Below are positions 15,456-22,395 of a DNA stretch of 26,954 bases, in pieces. The stretch covers positions 1-26,954 of the forward strand of contig UQQU01000045.1 in NCBI GenBank assembly GCA_900543325.1. Reading direction: 5' to 3'. The DNA comes from an uncultured Clostridium sp. (GTDB lineage: Bacteria > Bacillota > Clostridia > Clostridiales > Clostridiaceae). Numbering within the stretch: the stretch's first letter is position 1; the number at the start of each line of letters is the position of its first letter. The notes below the pieces were generated by a model. That model was given only the letters and a program-made list of their open reading frames with translations. It was not told the origin of the DNA and did no database searches. The translations under genes were made by a program, and so were the position numbers.

Positions 15456-16376
15456 TTACATTACCCCCAGTAATTTAACTATTAAAGCCATTCTTACATA
15501 CATTCCATATTCAGCTTGCTTGAAATAAACTGCTCTTTTATCATCATCTACCTCAGTAGCAATTTCATTTACTCTCGGAAGCGGATGCATTACAATCATA
15601 TCATCCTTAGCCTTTGTCATTTTTTCATTATCTAATATGTAACAATCCTTAAGTCTTAAATATTCTTCTTGATTAAAGAATCTTTCTTTTTGAATTCTTG
15701 TCATATATAAAATATCTAATTCATCTATTACTTCTTCTATATTTTCTACTTCTCTAAATGATATATTATTTCTTTTTAATACTTCTTCTCTAATATATTC
15801 CGGTATTACAAGTTCCTTTGGAGATATAAAAATAAATTCTGTTCCTTCATATCTAGACATAGCAGCAATTAATGATTGTACTGTACGCCCATTTTTTAAA
15901 TCTCCACAAAGACCAATCTTGTGTCCTTCTAAAGTTCCTTTTTGTGATTTTATAGTTAATAGATCTGTTAATGTTTGAGTTGGATGTTGATGTCCACCAT
16001 CTCCTGCATTAATAACCGGTACTGATGAATACATGCTTGCAACTTTTGCCGATCCTTCTTTTGGATGTCTCATTGCAATTATATCTGAATAAATAGAAAC
16101 CATTCTTATAGTGTCTGCTAATGTTTCACCTTTTGCACTTGAAGTTGAATTTGGCTCTGAAAACCCTAATATTTTACCGCCTAATCTCATCATTGCAGCT
16201 TCAAAACTAAATCTTGTTCTTGTGCTTGGCTCGTAAAAAAGTGTAGCTAAGATTTGCCCATCACAGATATGTGAAAATTCTTTTGGATTTGAAATAATTT
16301 TTTCTGCTAATTCGAATATTTCATTAAGTTCTTCCTTAGAAAAGTCCATTGGACTTATTAAATGTTTATTTTTCAT
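15456..16376 (-). CDS. pyrB: Aspartate carbamoyltransferase catalytic chain
   Basis: The 306-residue enzyme condenses carbamoyl phosphate with aspartate, the first committed step of pyrimidine synthesis. The carbamoyl-phosphate site STRTR is at 51-55 (FYEPSTRTRFSFE), SSAKGET lies at about 79-85, AMRHP at about 101-105, GDGGHQHPTQ in the middle and HPLPR near the C-terminus. The ATG has AAGGAG at 8-base spacing. It is the first gene of the operon and lies behind the attenuator leader. Confidence 0.97.
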   Translation of the reverse strand: MKNKHLISPMDFSKEELNEIFELAEKIISNPKEFSHICDGQILATLFYEPSTRTRFSFEAAMMRLGGKILGFSEPNSTSSAKGETLADTIRMVSIYSDIIAMRHPKEGSAKVASMYSSVPVINAGDGGHQHPTQTLTDLLTIKSQKGTLEGHKIGLCGDLKNGRTVQSLIAAMSRYEGTEFIFISPKELVIPEYIREEVLKRNNISFREVENIEEVIDELDILYMTRIQKERFFNQEEYLRLKDCYILDNEKMTKAKDDMIVMHPLPRVNEIATEVDDDKRAVYFKQAEYGMYVRMALIVKLLGVM

Positions 16377-16423
16377 TTATTGTCACTCCTTTTTAACATC
16401 ACAGTGTTAAATTTAAAGAATAC

Positions 16424-16453
16424 AAAAAACCTTCCTCATTATATAAGGAAGGT
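16424..16453 (-). terminator. Attenuation terminator in the pyr leader
   Basis: On the minus strand ACCTTCCT / AGGAAGGT forms an 8-base stem with a 9-base loop and a run of six Ts, about 50 bases upstream of pyrB. Its 5' side CTTCCTTA is complementary to TAAGGAAG at 16486-16493 upstream, and ATTAC at 16457-16461 to GTAAT at 16479-16483, giving a competing antiterminator. Confidence 0.85.
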
Positions 16454-16488
16454 ATAGTAATCTTGCAATATGGGTATTATTACAACTT

Positions 16489-16519
16489 CCTTATGAATCT
16501 CTCGGATTCCTTTAAAGGT
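16489..16519 (-). promoter_or_regulatory. PyrR binding loop (anti-antiterminator) in the pyr leader
   Basis: The minus-strand leader has CCTTTAAAGG, then GAATCCGAGAGATTC (stem GAATC/GATTC) and ATAAGG. This closely follows the Bacillus PyrR RNA-binding pattern (CUUUAAA ... UCCnGAGAG ... AAGG). Forming this hairpin would sequester TAAGGAAG, block the antiterminator and favour the terminator when UMP/UTP is high. pyrR itself is not in this window. Confidence 0.75.
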
Positions 16520-16529
16520 TCTTTGTGTT

Positions 16530-16558
16530 AGAATATCATTTCATTAAAAATTTGTCAA
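16530..16558 (-). promoter_or_regulatory. Sigma-A promoter of the pyr operon
   Basis: On the minus strand a perfect TTGACA, a 17-base spacer and TATTCT lie 154 bases upstream of pyrB. The predicted start places the PyrR loop at the very 5' end of the transcript. The -35 box is 8 bases past the stop codon of the upstream gene. Confidence 0.82.
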
Positions 16559-16565
16559 TATTTTT

Positions 16566-17345
16566 TTAACTCCAGTTATTCATTACATCGTCCCACATCA
16601 TTTTACCACATTTAGCTAAAGATACTGTTCCATATACACTATTAGGTATGTCTTGAGATAAAACAGTAAATACAAATTTACCTTTTGGCAATTCTAAATA
16701 TGCTGTATCATTTTCAACACCTTTTTTATCCCCTGTTTTACTGGATATTTCAATCTTTAAATCATCAGGAATGTATAGAGCTAATTTATTTTTTATTTGC
16801 TGTCTTCTTAAAATATCTATAAGCATTTGACCATTATCTTTACTTAAGAAAGTGCCATTAGATAAGTGTTTCCATATTTTAGACAAATCATAAGCTGTTG
16901 TTATGTTTTCAACATCTGTTATAGCTGTTCTTTCATCATTTGTCTTTCTATTTAATCTAGTATTCTTTAATCCCATTGCTATAATGTCTTCATTTATTTG
17001 TTCCATTCCTACTATATCAATAATTTTATTAGCAGCTGTATTATCACTTTGAATCAACATAATTACCATAAGCTCAAATACTGTATATTCTCTTTCATTA
17101 AATTCATGAATTATTCCAGTACCATAAACTTTATCTGAGGTTTGTATCTTTACTCTATCCATAAAATCAACTTTTTTGTTTTCAACTGCTTTTATTAAAG
17201 AAACAGCAATGGGAAGTTTCATACATCCTGCAGCTGTCATAGAAACGTTTTCATTGTATCCATACACATATCCGCTTTTTAAATCTTCAAAAAAGAAACT
17301 ATACTTTCCAATTCTTGATTCTAAATATTTCTTTATCTCTTTCAT
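16566..17345 (-). CDS. Beta-lactamase-fold (class A-like) protein with altered active site
   Basis: The 259-residue protein has the serine beta-lactamase/DD-peptidase fold: the SDN motif is at 100-102 (QSDNTAANKI), KTG at 203-205 (SSKTGDKKG), and the post-omega block ENITTAYDL follows at 146-154. The first motif, normally SxxK, reads G40-C41-M42-K43 (TAAGCMKLPI), so the nucleophilic serine is replaced by glycine next to a cysteine. There is no signal peptide, so it is probably cytosolic, unlike true beta-lactamases. No obvious Glu166 motif is seen. It may be a catalytically dead homologue, a cysteine-dependent hydrolase, or a member of a clade with another activity; resistance should not be inferred. 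The ATG has TAGGAGG. No terminator separates it from the pyr promoter. Confidence 0.82.
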   Translation of the reverse strand: MKEIKKYLESRIGKYSFFFEDLKSGYVYGYNENVSMTAAGCMKLPIAVSLIKAVENKKVDFMDRVKIQTSDKVYGTGIIHEFNEREYTVFELMVIMLIQSDNTAANKIIDIVGMEQINEDIIAMGLKNTRLNRKTNDERTAITDVENITTAYDLSKIWKHLSNGTFLSKDNGQMLIDILRRQQIKNKLALYIPDDLKIEISSKTGDKKGVENDTAYLELPKGKFVFTVLSQDIPNSVYGTVSLAKCGKMMWDDVMNNWS

Positions 17346-17394
17346 AATACCCTCCTAAATCCAATGATTCAAATATTTCTTTTACTTTAATATA

Positions 17395-17423
17395 AGTATA
17401 TCATATTGTCAGAATATTTTGAA
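17395..17423 (-). promoter_or_regulatory. Putative promoter of the beta-lactamase-like gene
   Basis: TTCAAA, a 17-base spacer and TATACT on the minus strand lie about 50 bases upstream of the start codon. Confidence 0.48.
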
Positions 17424-17460
17424 GTATTCCACTTAAAATTTTTCCATTATTCTCTATATA

Positions 17461-17536
17461 CGAAAATAGTGGTAAGTTTCAAATATAGAATTTAGCATAT
17501 TTAAACTCACTTCTATATTATTTCCCCTTACCACTA
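17461..17536 (-). terminator. Extended hairpin/terminator after pfkA
   Basis: On the minus strand 10-base arms TAGTGGTAAG / CTTACCACTA enclose a second inner pair AATATAGAA / TTCTATATT, and the structure is followed by ATTTTCG. At about 70 bases it is longer than the other terminators in the window. Confidence 0.6.
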
Positions 17537-17566
17537 ATAATATTTAAATTATTAAAATATTATTAC

Positions 17567-18667
17567 TTATTCAGCAAAAGTAATACCTATTTTCTTAGCA
17601 ACTTGTACTAATTCACCATCGATATTAACATTTTTGGTTTTTTGTCCAATTACATTTTCTAAACTATCGCTACTTATAGTATCACCTTTTAAACAAACCA
17701 TTTCTCCAAATTTACCACTCATCATAAGCTCAACAGCTGCAACACCATATCTTGTTGATAGTATCCTATCATATGTTGAAGTATTACCTCCTCTTTGTAT
17801 ATGACCTAATACTGTACATCTAACTTCATGATCTTTAATTAGCTTTTCTAAATCACCTGCAAGCTTATTACCTATTCCTCCTAATCTTATAGGATCTGGG
17901 CTATCAGCAACAATTTTTGCCACTACAACTTCTCCATCTTTAGGTTTAGCCCCTTCTGATACAACTATAATAGTGAAGTTTTTACCCTCTTCTTCTCTCT
18001 CTTTTACCTTTTCAGCAATTTTATTAATATCATATGGAATTTCTGGTAATAAAATAATATCTGCTGATCCTGCTATTCCGGCTTCTAACGCTATCCATCC
18101 AGCATTTCTTCCCATTACCTCACATAACATTATTCTATGATGGGATTCTGCAGTTGTATGAAGTCTATCTAAAGCTTCAGTTACAACATCAATTGCAGTA
18201 TTGAATCCGAAAGTTACATCTGTTGATGCTAAATCATTATCAATAGTCTTAGGAACACCTATTACCTTAACACCTTTTCTTGCAAAATCTCTCGCAGATG
18301 TTAATGTACCATCTCCCCCTATAACTACTAATACGTCAACTCCTTCTTTTTTAAGATTTTCTACTGCTACATCAGAAACATCTCTTTTTACCATTTCTCC
18401 ATTTTCTTCAACTAGATAATCAAATAAATTATCCTTATTTGAGCTATAAAGAATAGTACCTCCTCTATGTAATATTCCTGATACTGTATCTAATGTTAAT
18501 GGAATAAAATCATTATTATATAATCCTCTATATCCAAACTTATATCCTATTACTTCAATGCCGTAGTTTAATATTGCTGTTCTTGTTACCGCTCTTATTA
18601 CTGCATTTAAACCTGGACAATCTCCACCACCTGTTAATAAAGCTATTTTTTTAATTTTTTGTTCCAT
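17567..18667 (-). CDS. pfkA: 6-phosphofructokinase
   Basis: The 366-residue enzyme phosphorylates fructose 6-phosphate to fructose 1,6-bisphosphate, the committed glycolytic step. The nucleotide loop is GGGDCPGLNAVIRA (13-26), followed by GGDGT (117-121), PKTIDND (139-145, catalytic D143) and MGRNAGWIA (185-193). The GGGD start and PKTIDND point to the group III (mixed-substrate) subfamily, whereas GGDG is the ATP-type residue, so ATP is the likelier donor but pyrophosphate cannot be excluded. The frame is open 28 codons further up to 18751, but only the ATG at 18667 has a binding site (GGGAGG, 9-base spacing) and begins the conserved fold. The gene has its own promoter, terminator and a leader of about 115 bases. 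Confidence 0.94.
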   Translation of the reverse strand: MEQKIKKIALLTGGGDCPGLNAVIRAVTRTAILNYGIEVIGYKFGYRGLYNNDFIPLTLDTVSGILHRGGTILYSSNKDNLFDYLVEENGEMVKRDVSDVAVENLKKEGVDVLVVIGGDGTLTSARDFARKGVKVIGVPKTIDNDLASTDVTFGFNTAIDVVTEALDRLHTTAESHHRIMLCEVMGRNAGWIALEAGIAGSADIILLPEIPYDINKIAEKVKEREEEGKNFTIIVVSEGAKPKDGEVVVAKIVADSPDPIRLGGIGNKLAGDLEKLIKDHEVRCTVLGHIQRGGNTSTYDRILSTRYGVAAVELMMSGKFGEMVCLKGDTISSDSLENVIGQKTKNVNIDGELVQVAKKIGITFAE

Positions 18668-18790
18668 TTGAAAATTCCTCCCTACCCCATTATCTAATAA
18701 ATTTTCAGCATTTTTCCCTGTTAAATTTCTTCTTATTACACTCTTATTCATAAAATTCTGAATATTTATTCTTCTATTATAATATCATAA

Positions 18791-18819
18791 ATTACAATAT
18801 CTGGAAAGTATTTTTTCAA
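18791..18819 (-). promoter_or_regulatory. Putative sigma-A promoter of pfkA
   Basis: TTGAAA (18819-18814), a 17-base spacer and TGTAAT (18796-18791) on the minus strand. The -35 box touches an inverted repeat that could be a regulator site. A TATAAT further downstream lacks a good -35 partner. Confidence 0.5.
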
Positions 18820-18841
18820 TAATTCCCTTTTTGGAATTATT
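18818..18841. repeat. Inverted repeat abutting the pfkA -35 box
   Basis: Perfect 9-base arms AATAATTCC / GGAATTATT are separated by 6 bases (CTTTTT). It is not followed by a T-run on the pfkA strand, so it is not a simple terminator. Its position suits an operator for a regulator of glycolysis, which is inference. Confidence 0.5.
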
Positions 18842-18844
18842 AAT

Positions 18845-18876
18845 AACAAAAAGGTAGATTACTAGAATCTACCTTT
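18845..18876 (-). terminator. Terminator of the TPR protein gene
   Basis: AAAGGTAGATT / AATCTACCTTT is a perfect 11-base stem with a 5-base loop, followed on the minus strand by TTTTTGTTATT. Confidence 0.9.
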
Positions 18877-18905
18877 AATATTTCTATATTATTCATTTAT
18901 CTTTA

Positions 18906-20546
18906 TTAATATGCTAACTCTAAATTATCAAGATTAATAACTGTACTTTCATCATTAACATACTTATCATATACTTTTTTAATTGCTTCATAGTTATTTG
19001 TAATTAAATCTTTTAACTCCTGATCTAAATCACTTGGCATATCATTATATGCAGATTCTATATTAGAATATCCTCTCCATATATCTTTATCTACCATTAC
19101 ATAATAACAAGCAGCATTATTAAGTGATAAAACATCATTTTCATTTAATGAATATGCTTTTTTTATACTTTCAATTGCTTTATCATAATCTTTATTATTA
19201 AAATATACAGTTCCTAAAGTTCTATAATATTTATAATAATCCTCATTTATTGATATTGCTTTCTTTAAATCCACAATAGCTTCATCAGTATTTTCCATAG
19301 CTAAATCAACAAAAGCTAAATCATAATATATTGCATCTTCATCTTTATTTAATGATAATACAAAATTAAAAGTTTCCTTAGCCTTCTCATAATTTTGTAA
19401 ATCATTTTCGTATATTTTTCCTATACTTGTAATTAAATTATAATTAAATGGCTCATTATATATAGCTGTTCTAAAGTATCCCTCAACTTTATCAGAATTT
19501 CCTTTTGCAATTAATATCTTAGGAATTAAAATCCCAAAAGTATTTGCATATTCAGGATTTGCTATAATGGCAGCATTACAAGCCTCTAAAGCTTTATCAT
19601 ATTGTCCCTTATTATAATATTTCCAAGCCTCTACATAATTATATACATATGAGTCCTTATCTAACTTATCAACATCAATCTTATCAGTTATAACTTCTGA
19701 TAAATCTATATTTGATTCTTCTAATGCATTAATCTCATCTAGCCAAACTTCATAAGCTTCTTCTTTTGGATTCTCCCCTGATAACTTTTTTATTTTGTTT
19801 AATAATTTACTTTTATCAAATTCACAAGTTTCCATTATAACATCAAAAGACTTAATTTCATTTTTATCTAAATCATAAGATTTCTTTAAATTCTCTAGTC
19901 CATCATCATAATTTCCTAACATAATTTGCATTTTAGCTAAAATCGCTAAATCATAAGCACTTTCATTATCTACAGGATATGAATCAACAATTTCCTTTGC
20001 TGATTTATTATCTCCCTTAGCTAGATATATGGCAAACATAGTTTTTAACAATGGTTTATATGTATTATATGTAGGTAAATAATATTCTCCAAAGCTTTCT
20101 GCTTGATCTAATTCATTGTTTATATAGAAAGTAAATACAACTTGATTAATTAGTTCTTTATCTTGCTCTATATACTTATCTCCACTTTCTAACATTAACT
20201 TATCTCTTTTTACTATAGCTTCTCTTAATAGGTTATCTGATTGAGTTATATCACCTTTTATAGAGTATACTTCTGCAGCTTTAACAGTCCATATTGGCCA
20301 ACTATCATCATTTTGCATTGATATATACTCATTAATAGCATCATCAAATTTTCCATCATAATAATATTGTTCAGCTTTATTACTAGTTATTGTTACTGTT
20401 TTATCTCCCATTATTGTCTGTATCGATACTAATACTACAAATGCAAAAACTATTGAAAAAACTAAAGTTACTATTGATCCTATATATGTATTTTCTTTAT
20501 TTACTTTTTTATTTTTCTTTAAGGAGTGGTTTTTCTTTCTTTCCAT
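18906..20546 (-). CDS. Membrane-anchored TPR-repeat protein
   Basis: The 546-residue protein has a short Lys-rich N-terminus (1-20), one transmembrane helix (about 22-43) and a long hydrophilic body on the outer side made of helical tetratricopeptide-type repeats. The clearest repeats are at about 55-85 (AEQYYYDGKFDDAINEYISM), 310-345 (YYNKGQYDKALEACNAAI), 405-440, and 444-475 (LGTVYFNNKDYDKAIESIKK). No enzymatic domain is seen. TPR arrays bind partner proteins, so this is probably a scaffold at the membrane; the partner is unknown and the flanking genes give no hint. The ATG has GGAGG at a rather short 4-base spacing. The gene is monocistronic. Confidence 0.85.
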   Translation of the reverse strand: MERKKNHSLKKNKKVNKENTYIGSIVTLVFSIVFAFVVLVSIQTIMGDKTVTITSNKAEQYYYDGKFDDAINEYISMQNDDSWPIWTVKAAEVYSIKGDITQSDNLLREAIVKRDKLMLESGDKYIEQDKELINQVVFTFYINNELDQAESFGEYYLPTYNTYKPLLKTMFAIYLAKGDNKSAKEIVDSYPVDNESAYDLAILAKMQIMLGNYDDGLENLKKSYDLDKNEIKSFDVIMETCEFDKSKLLNKIKKLSGENPKEEAYEVWLDEINALEESNIDLSEVITDKIDVDKLDKDSYVYNYVEAWKYYNKGQYDKALEACNAAIIANPEYANTFGILIPKILIAKGNSDKVEGYFRTAIYNEPFNYNLITSIGKIYENDLQNYEKAKETFNFVLSLNKDEDAIYYDLAFVDLAMENTDEAIVDLKKAISINEDYYKYYRTLGTVYFNNKDYDKAIESIKKAYSLNENDVLSLNNAACYYVMVDKDIWRGYSNIESAYNDMPSDLDQELKDLITNNYEAIKKVYDKYVNDESTVINLDNLELAY

Positions 20547-20588
20547 AAAGCCTCCATATTGGTTTAATATTTTTTGTTATTTATTATA

Positions 20589-20617
20589 ATATTACCAAAA
20601 ATCTTATTATCTTTCAA
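20589..20617 (-). promoter_or_regulatory. Putative promoter of the TPR protein gene
   Basis: TTGAAA, a 17-base spacer and TAATAT on the minus strand lie about 45 bases upstream of the start codon. Confidence 0.48.
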
Positions 20618-20677
20618 TTATTTATTGAAAAAACAAAAAAATATTGTAGAATTTCGTTTATAAATTCAATAAATTAA

Positions 20678-20709
20678 GAGTTAAAAGTTATATACTCAAC
20701 CTTTAACTC
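20678..20709. repeat. Imperfect palindrome of the GTTAGGAGTTA type after the ABC operon
   Basis: Arms GAGTTAAAAGTT / AACCTTTAACTC form a hairpin 28 bases past the permease stop. It lacks a proper T-run. The words resemble those of the palindrome at 22315-22375 in the same operon, suggesting a dispersed repeat. It may still end transcription of the ABC operon. Confidence 0.5.
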
Positions 20710-20736
20710 CTAATCCACTTTCTTTCTCTTTTAATT

Positions 20737-21537
20737 TTATACATCATCTTTTTTTATAAGCCTATTTTCAATAACTGCCACTATCTCATACATTATAAAA
20801 GCTATAACTGATAAAATAACTATGCTCATCATTACCATATCTAATTGCGCTATTTGTCCACCATATATAATTAAGAAACCAAGACCTTCTCTAGCAACTA
20901 GGAATTCCCCCATAATTACTCCTACCCAAGATAATCCTACATTTATCTTTAGAGCTGATATTATAACCGGAACACATGCTGGGAAAATTAAATATCTTAA
21001 TGTTTGCCATTTACTTGCTCTGAATGTTTTCATTAATAATATTTTACCCTTATCTACTTCTTTAAATCCCGTTAAAACACTTATTATAGTTGTAACTATT
21101 GAAATTAATAAAGCAATAGTTATAATAGCTGAAGTTCCATTTCCAACCCAAAATATAATTATAGGTGCTAATGCAACCTTAGGAAGTGCATTTAAAACTA
21201 CTAAATAAGGATCTAATACTTTAGATGCTGTTTCTGATGACCATAATAAAACAGCAATTATAACACCTAGAGCTGTGCCTAAAAGAAACCCTAATATAGT
21301 TTCATAACAAGTTACCCAAATATGCCTTGCTAGAGTTCCTTCATTTATAAATTTAACTAATGATTTAACAATTCTACTAGGACTTGATGTTAGAAAGGGA
21401 TCTATCCATTTAAATTGTGCTGCAATTTCCCACAGTGCAATAAATATAACTAAAATAGCCATTCTAAGAATAGTAATTTTTACTTTCTTTCTTTTAATAT
21501 TTTTTAGATATAATTCATGTTCCTCATTCATTTGCAT
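20737..21537 (-). CDS. ABC transporter permease (nitrate/sulfonate/taurine/thiamine-precursor type)
   Basis: The 266-residue inner-membrane protein has about six helices and the BPD_transp_1 coupling motif region (about 165-200: LLMKTFRASKWQTLRYLIFP, then the ALK helix). PFLTSSPSRIVKSLVKF near the N-terminus is typical of SsuC/TauC/ThiX-like permeases. It would form the channel for the lipoprotein and ATPase encoded just upstream. Its start overlaps the ATPase end by 14 bases, with a GGGGGG binding site inside the ATPase gene. An alternative ATG two codons on (21531) is possible. The substrate cannot be told from the sequence. Confidence 0.9.
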   Translation of the reverse strand: MQMNEEHELYLKNIKRKKVKITILRMAILVIFIALWEIAAQFKWIDPFLTSSPSRIVKSLVKFINEGTLARHIWVTCYETILGFLLGTALGVIIAVLLWSSETASKVLDPYLVVLNALPKVALAPIIIFWVGNGTSAIITIALLISIVTTIISVLTGFKEVDKGKILLMKTFRASKWQTLRYLIFPACVPVIISALKINVGLSWVGVIMGEFLVAREGLGFLIIYGGQIAQLDMVMMSIVILSVIAFIMYEIVAVIENRLIKKDDV

Positions 21538-22291
21538 TCTCTATTTCCCCCCATAGCTTTTTAAAGTATTCATTATATTCATTCTCTTTTCTTTTATCAA
21601 ATGGAGTTAAATAATCTCTTTGAAATGAAATCGTTACATCATCTTTAATAGTTGCAGGTCTAGCACTTAAAACTATTACTCTTTTAGACATTGTTATAGC
21701 CTCACCTAAATCATGAGTAACCATTATTGCAGTTTTGCCTTCTTTTTTTATTATTTCTGCCACATCATCTGTAACCTTTAACCTACTTTGGTAATCTAAA
21801 GCTGAGAAAGGTTCATCTAATAATAATACTTCTGGTTTTAATGCTAATGTTCTTATAAGCGCTACCCTTTGTCTCATTCCTCCTGATAATTCAGTTGGTT
21901 TATGATTTGCAAACTTTTCTAATCCATAGTTTTTTAATAATTCATATGCAAATTCTATGTTTTCTTTCGTATATATTTTCTTTATCTTTAACCCTAACAT
22001 TATATTTTCTCTTACTGTTAACCATGGAAATAAAAAATCTTTTTGGAACATATACCCCATTTTATCTAAGTTATTTTTAACTTCTGGATCATTATATTTA
22101 ACTTCACCTGAAGACGGTTGTAAAAGTCCACTAATTATATTTAGCAGTGTAGATTTTCCACATCCTGATGGACCAATTATACTTATAAACTCTCCATTAT
22201 TAACGGTAAAATTTATATCTTTTAAAGCCTCTGTTACTCCATCTTGCTTATGATAATTCATATTTACATTTTTTATCTCTAAGAGACTCAC
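21524..22291 (-). CDS. ABC transporter ATP-binding protein (SsuB/TauB-like)
   Basis: The ATPase of about 255 residues drives the importer. It has Walker A GPSGCGKST, Q-loop FQKDFLFPW, signature LSGGMRQRVALIR, Walker B VLLLDEPFSALD and the switch His in MVTHDLGEA. The frame opens with several GTG codons (22303, 22300, 22291) and no early ATG. The GTG at 22291 is chosen because GGTGG lies 8 bases upstream and the product MSLLEIKNVNMNY begins like the family; the start is uncertain by four codons. A large palindrome separates it from the lipoprotein gene. Confidence 0.9.
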   Translation of the reverse strand: MSLLEIKNVNMNYHKQDGVTEALKDINFTVNNGEFISIIGPSGCGKSTLLNIISGLLQPSSGEVKYNDPEVKNNLDKMGYMFQKDFLFPWLTVRENIMLGLKIKKIYTKENIEFAYELLKNYGLEKFANHKPTELSGGMRQRVALIRTLALKPEVLLLDEPFSALDYQSRLKVTDDVAEIIKKEGKTAIMVTHDLGEAITMSKRVIVLSARPATIKDDVTISFQRDYLTPFDKRKENEYNEYFKKLWGEIENANE

Positions 22292-22314
22292 TCTTCCCAC
22301 CACCCTTTTGCTTA

Positions 22315-22375
22315 GTTAGAAGTTAGGAGTTATATCTTCAAAAACTTCTATATCATTTTACCCCTAACTACTAAC
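22315..22375. repeat. Long imperfect palindrome inside the ABC operon
   Basis: Arms GTTAGAAGTTAGGAGTT (22315-22331) and ACCCCTAACTACTAAC (22360-22375) pair with about two or three mismatches around a 28-base loop. It lies between the lipoprotein stop and the ATPase start. It could stabilise the upstream mRNA or reduce read-through, giving more binding protein than ATPase. Its word content resembles the palindrome at 20678-20709. Confidence 0.6.
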
Positions 22376-22395
22376 TCACTAATACTAACTTTTAA

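Noticed and set aside
16566..17345. Functional beta-lactamase resistance gene
   Set aside because: The catalytic serine is absent and there is no export signal, so resistance is not supported.
18668..18751. 28-codon N-terminal extension of pfkA
   Set aside because: There is no ribosome binding site before the upstream ATG, while GGGAGG lies before the ATG at 18667, where the conserved fold begins. It is better read as 5' leader.
20822..21208. 128-codon plus-strand open frame opposite the ABC permease
   Set aside because: It is antisense to a conserved membrane protein and its hydrophobicity merely mirrors that gene.
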